This document shows positions 15,474 through 18,426 of a stretch of DNA of 18,426 nucleotides, piece after piece; the first letter of the stretch is position 1, and the number at the start of each line of letters is the position of its first letter. The position numbers were made by a program, and so were the translations under genes. The notes beneath the pieces were generated by a model. The model was not told where the DNA came from. It made no database searches and was given only the letters and a program-made list of their open reading frames with translations. The stretch covers positions 1 to 18,426 of the forward strand of contig JBLHKB010000067.1 in assembly GCA_047619315.1 (NCBI GenBank), written 5' to 3'. Origin of the DNA: JBCCRV01 sp047619315 (GTDB taxonomy: Bacteria > Myxococcota_A > Polyangia > Polyangiales > Houyiibacteriaceae).

Positions 15474-18179
15474 GTGTTCGCCTCAACGCCCCGCCTTTTG
15501 GTGTTTTCCTTCGTTTTTTTTGCAGCCTTCGCCGTCTGCATGCCGCACGCCGACGCTCAGCCTTCGGCTCGCGATCGGCTCATGGCGTTGGAGAACGCGC
15601 GCCCGGCCGCGGTCCCCGAGGGCGCCGTCCTTTCCGTACGCCATATGCTCGATACCGCGGATCGCATTGAAGCGAACCACGCAGAACAAGCGCCTGAATG
15701 GCGTCGGCGCGCGACGCGCTACCTGGAGCGCATGGAGGCTGGGCAAGACCCCTTCCCCCTCGCGAAAGGCGAGATCGTCAACCGCGGATATCGCTCTCCC
15801 ATCAGCAACGTGCTTCAGGGCTACGCCATCTACTTGCCAGCGGACTACGACCCCTCCCGTGCGTATCCCGTTTACATCGCACTTCACGGTGGGTCCTCGA
15901 ATGGAAACCTGTTCTTGGGCGTCGTCCTCGGCAACAACATGGACTGGCTCACCTACGACGAGCACGTCTACGACGAATTCACGCCACGCTGGACCCCGGA
16001 CTGGATCGTCGTCGCACCCACGGGCTTCGGCCAAATCATGTGGCGCTGGATGGGCGAGCAGGACGTCCTTGATGTGTTGGACGACGTGGAACGTCACTAC
16101 AACGTCGATGAAAACCAAGTGGTCCTCGGCGGGCTCTCCAATGGAGGAGTTGGCGCCTACGCCATCGGCTCCCGGCACTCTTGGCGTTTTGCCACGGTCC
16201 AAGCCATGGCCGGTGCGCCGAGCTGGCTGCAGTACACCGGCGGCGGCCTTCGCGAAGTCACAACGAACGAAATACGCCGCTACAGTGGGATCGACCTGGC
16301 GGAGAACGTCATCAACACGACCTTCCGCTATTACCACGGGCGCGAAGATGGAGGCCCCATGCGGCCGGCGTACGTCGAAGCTTATACCCGGGCGCTCTCT
16401 CGCCTCGACGGCGTGACGGCGCACGAGACTTGGTTCGATGCGGGGCACGACATTCTCTATCGGGTTCATCGGCACGGGCGGGTGTATTCGAGTCTTGCCG
16501 ACACGCATCGTGACCCCCGCCCGCGCGAAGTGCGCGTCGTGAGCGGTGATTACCGCGCTGCCCGACAGCACTGGGTAAGCATCGAGCGCCTCGAGACATT
16601 TCCTGAGCTAGGCCGTGTTCGTGCCGTCGTTGGCGAAGATGGCAACGTGACGATCGAATCGAGCGGTGTGACCTCGCTCTCGCTGCACATCGCCACGATG
16701 CCCGCAGGCGACACCACGCGCATCACCGTCGATGGCGACGTCGTGTACGAAGGTCCAAGAGCCGCGCTGGGGACGCGCTTCTACATGACCAAGGAAGGCA
16801 GCGATTGGCGCGCGGGTTTCGCGCCAACGGATGGTCTGCGCAAAGTACCAGGGTTGAGCGGACCGATTTCTGATGCCTACTACGAGCGCATGATCCACGT
16901 GTACGGCACTCAGAACGAGGACGACACGGACAAACTCCGGCGCGCGGCGACACGCGGCGCGAGAGGCTGGCCGCTCTGGTCGTGGGACCTGAGCCAAACC
17001 GTGGTCGCGGACACGGAGCTCACGGACGAAATGATGCAGGACGCGCATGTCGTGCTCTACGCGACACCTGGTTCGAACTCTGTGCTGACGCGGGTCGCGG
17101 GCGCGTTGCCCATCAAGCTCGAAGAAGACGCGGTGATGGTGGGGAGCGAACGTTTCGCCGGACGTGATGTCGGCGTTCGATTCGTGTACCCGAACCCACT
17201 CGCGCCGCACCGCTATCTGATCGTCCAGGGAGCGGTGACGGCGGATGATGTGAGCCGTGGCAACAAGCTGCCGGAGTTCTTGCCGGACTACGCGGTCTAC
17301 GATGGACGTGAACTTCGGGGCCCGCAGCGACGCGCGGCAGGCCGCAGCCGTTTGCGCACCACGGGCAACTTCAACGGCCGATGGCAGCTCCCTGGGCAGC
17401 CTGAATCCCCAGAGAACGACGGTTCAGGACCGGATGATGAAGAAGAGACGGTCCCCGGACTTCCCGTCCCCCCAGCTCCGGCGGTTCCCTCTGCGACGAC
17501 CACGTTTCTCGCTCCCGACAGCGACCAAGCGGGCCACGCCGCTCGCCGCATCGCATCGCTGGTACCGAACTTCGTGAACTATCGCGCGACCATCGGCGGC
17601 GCCGAGTGGCGAAACGTCGAGGAAGCTCGCTGGTCCGTGCGGCCCGCAGCGGAGTGTTACGAAGCCCTGCGCACAGCCGGCATCGCCGCGCGGCCGAGTC
17701 GCGAACTGACATCCCTCGTGCCAGCGCCGGTGGAAATCACCGGACCCATCGGCGGGGTCTGGTTTCGACAAACGCATGAAGAGCGCCCCTTCGTGATCGC
17801 CTGTGAACTGGCCCTTCGGCTCCCGGCGCTCATGCAAATTCTCGCGGACGAGAACATTCGAGGCGTCGAGATTCTCTCCACCTTCCGAACCTATCCCTCG
17901 ACGAGCTTCCACCGAATGGGCCTGGCCCTCGACCTCTCTCGCTTCTGGACCGACGACGGCTGGCTTGATGTCGCCGAGGACTACCAGGCCACGCCCATGC
18001 GACGAACCTGCGCCGGCGGCCCACCCGCTGGGACGGCTGGCGTACTCCGCAACGTCGCGTGTGCTCTCTCGGCGTCAGACCTCTTTTCGTCCGTGCTGAC
18101 GCCCAACTACAACGAAGGGCACAGGGATCACTTTCACCTCGATGCGAGGCCAGATGACCCGCGTCTATTCCTGCGCTGA
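15474..18179 (+). CDS. Exported serine esterase fused to a C-terminal LAS-type (extensin-like) zinc peptidase domain
   Basis: Starting at the GTG at 15474 the product has 901 residues and a clear signal peptide (Arg7, hydrophobic core 9-22, likely cleavage after ADA at 28). Residues about 100-345 form an alpha/beta-hydrolase: the oxyanion-type LHGG at 137-140, the nucleophile Ser222 in GGLSNGG, a candidate Asp292 in HGREDGG and His325 in DAGHDIL, as in prolyl-oligopeptidase or PHB-depolymerase-like esterases. A middle part (about 350-620) includes a beta-rich segment and a second segment with VYGTQ and ATPGSN. A Pro/Glu linker (640-675) leads to an extensin-like C-terminal domain (685-901) with SFHRMGLALD at 811-820, the exact SxHxxGxAxD LAS motif (His813, Asp820), and DHFHLD at 885-890 (His886, His888), so the zinc ligands are complete. 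The frame is open to 15300, but that stretch runs through the fumC start. No strong ribosome binding site is seen, so the start is approximate. A cell-wall role is an inference. Confidence 0.85.
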   Translation: MFASTPRLLVFSFVFFAAFAVCMPHADAQPSARDRLMALENARPAAVPEGAVLSVRHMLDTADRIEANHAEQAPEWRRRATRYLERMEAGQDPFPLAKGEIVNRGYRSPISNVLQGYAIYLPADYDPSRAYPVYIALHGGSSNGNLFLGVVLGNNMDWLTYDEHVYDEFTPRWTPDWIVVAPTGFGQIMWRWMGEQDVLDVLDDVERHYNVDENQVVLGGLSNGGVGAYAIGSRHSWRFATVQAMAGAPSWLQYTGGGLREVTTNEIRRYSGIDLAENVINTTFRYYHGREDGGPMRPAYVEAYTRALSRLDGVTAHETWFDAGHDILYRVHRHGRVYSSLADTHRDPRPREVRVVSGDYRAARQHWVSIERLETFPELGRVRAVVGEDGNVTIESSGVTSLSLHIATMPAGDTTRITVDGDVVYEGPRAALGTRFYMTKEGSDWRAGFAPTDGLRKVPGLSGPISDAYYERMIHVYGTQNEDDTDKLRRAATRGARGWPLWSWDLSQTVVADTELTDEMMQDAHVVLYATPGSNSVLTRVAGALPIKLEEDAVMVGSERFAGRDVGVRFVYPNPLAPHRYLIVQGAVTADDVSRGNKLPEFLPDYAVYDGRELRGPQRRAAGRSRLRTTGNFNGRWQLPGQPESPENDGSGPDDEEETVPGLPVPPAPAVPSATTTFLAPDSDQAGHAARRIASLVPNFVNYRATIGGAEWRNVEEARWSVRPAAECYEALRTAGIAARPSRELTSLVPAPVEITGPIGGVWFRQTHEERPFVIACELALRLPALMQILADENIRGVEILSTFRTYPSTSFHRMGLALDLSRFWTDDGWLDVAEDYQATPMRRTCAGGPPAGTAGVLRNVACALSASDLFSSVLTPNYNEGHRDHFHLDARPDDPRLFLR

Positions 18180-18183
18180 GTCT

Positions 18184-18201
18184 CCGCCCTCCGGCCGGCG
18201 G
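18184..18201. terminator. Possible weak hairpin between convergent genes
   Basis: CCGCC (18184-18188) and GGCGG (18197-18201) can pair around an 8-base GC-rich loop four bases after the esterase/peptidase stop. Only three Ts follow, so this is at best a weak terminator or pause site. Confidence 0.25.
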
Positions 18202-18255
18202 GTTTGACGTTCCCCTCGCATCGAAAGTTCGGCGCATCGAGTTTCGGCTCGTCGT

Positions 18256-18426
18256 TTAGGGGACGACGGCGTAACCCATCGCTCTGAAGAACGCGAGGTC
18301 TGGGGCGGCGATGGTGTCCCAGGTCGGATGAACGCCCGCGGACATCACGTCCGCAGGTTCGTTGAGAACGATACCGCCGCGCTCGGGGCCGAGCGGAAAC
18401 GTTCCACACTCCATGTCGATGGATCC
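18256..18426 (-). CDS. C-terminal fragment of an unidentified protein (runs off right edge)
   Basis: The last 56 residues plus a TAA stop (18256-18258) of a minus-strand gene are visible; the rest lies beyond the window. The fragment contains a single Cys in DMECGTFP, GGIVLNEPADVMSAG, and a tail IAAPDLAFFRAMGYAVVP. The pattern of a short DVMS-type element followed by a helix ending in a GY resembles the ends of secreted zinc metalloproteases (for example VMSP...LSALDLAALRDLGY in matrixin-like enzymes), but the zinc-binding HExxH would lie upstream and cannot be seen. Treat the family as unassigned. It converges on the esterase/peptidase gene with a 76-base gap. Confidence 0.65.
   Translation of the reverse strand, partial: GSIDMECGTFPLGPERGGIVLNEPADVMSAGVHPTWDTIAAPDLAFFRAMGYAVVP

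Noticed and set aside
15483..16571. A 362-codon minus-strand frame opposite the esterase half of the fusion gene
   Set aside because: The plus strand encodes a clear esterase with signal peptide. The antisense frame has no family pattern and arises from third-position GC bias.
18421..18426. The window ends exactly in GGATCC (a BamHI site), hinting at a clone boundary
   Set aside because: GGATCC also occurs inside the window (for example near 7053, 7527 and 10888), so a terminal copy is not evidence of a cloning junction or an artefact.

Overview
The window is a GC-rich bacterial chromosomal segment that looks like Myxococcota (the former Deltaproteobacteria, myxobacterial side). The evidence is a long Ser/Thr kinase with a single membrane helix and two C-terminal PEGA domains, lipoproteins with Asp/Gly/Pro linkers and many cysteines, a candidate sigma-54 type (-24/-12) promoter, and mostly housekeeping neighbours. 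This assignment is inference from gene style, not a database match. No insertion sequence, prophage, integrase or CRISPR array is visible. Genes are densely packed, and no stretch longer than 300 bases lacks a gene.

Left part (1-2730): a truncated unknown gene reads off the left edge on the minus strand. A complete tRNA-Cys(GCA) with an encoded CCA end and a strong intrinsic terminator follows, then the panB-panC pair for pantothenate (coenzyme A precursor) synthesis on the plus strand. Signalling part (2760-6510): a PEGA-type Ser/Thr kinase (minus) stands back to back with a single-domain cyclic-nucleotide-binding protein (plus). They share an upstream region of about 200 bases that holds a -24/-12 promoter candidate reading towards the cNMP protein. 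Next, on the minus strand, is a regulator of pyruvate,phosphate dikinase / PEP synthase, preceded by an overlooked 48-residue, extremely basic protein gene with ribosomal-protein-like codon choice and a leader hairpin.

Centre (6790-12270): a cysteine-rich surface lipoprotein with three repeated modules (minus), a free-standing GspE/MshE N-terminal domain protein (minus), and divergently from it a full-length ComEC/Rec2 DNA-uptake channel with its metallo-beta-lactamase domain (plus). The comEC stop overlaps the stop of a small convergent lipoprotein gene. Right part (12350-18426): a minus-strand operon of class II fumarase, a GNAT-type acyltransferase (start and stop overlap) and a four-helix HemJ/CopD-like membrane protein. 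Divergent from it is a large exported protein that joins a serine esterase to a C-terminal zinc LAS-type (extensin-like) peptidase domain. The window ends in the C-terminal fragment of an unidentified minus-strand protein.

The points most worth follow-up are the esterase/LAS-peptidase fusion, the 48-residue basic protein with its leader hairpin, the solitary GspE_N/MshEN protein facing comEC, and the -24/-12 promoter candidate between the kinase and the cNMP-binding protein.
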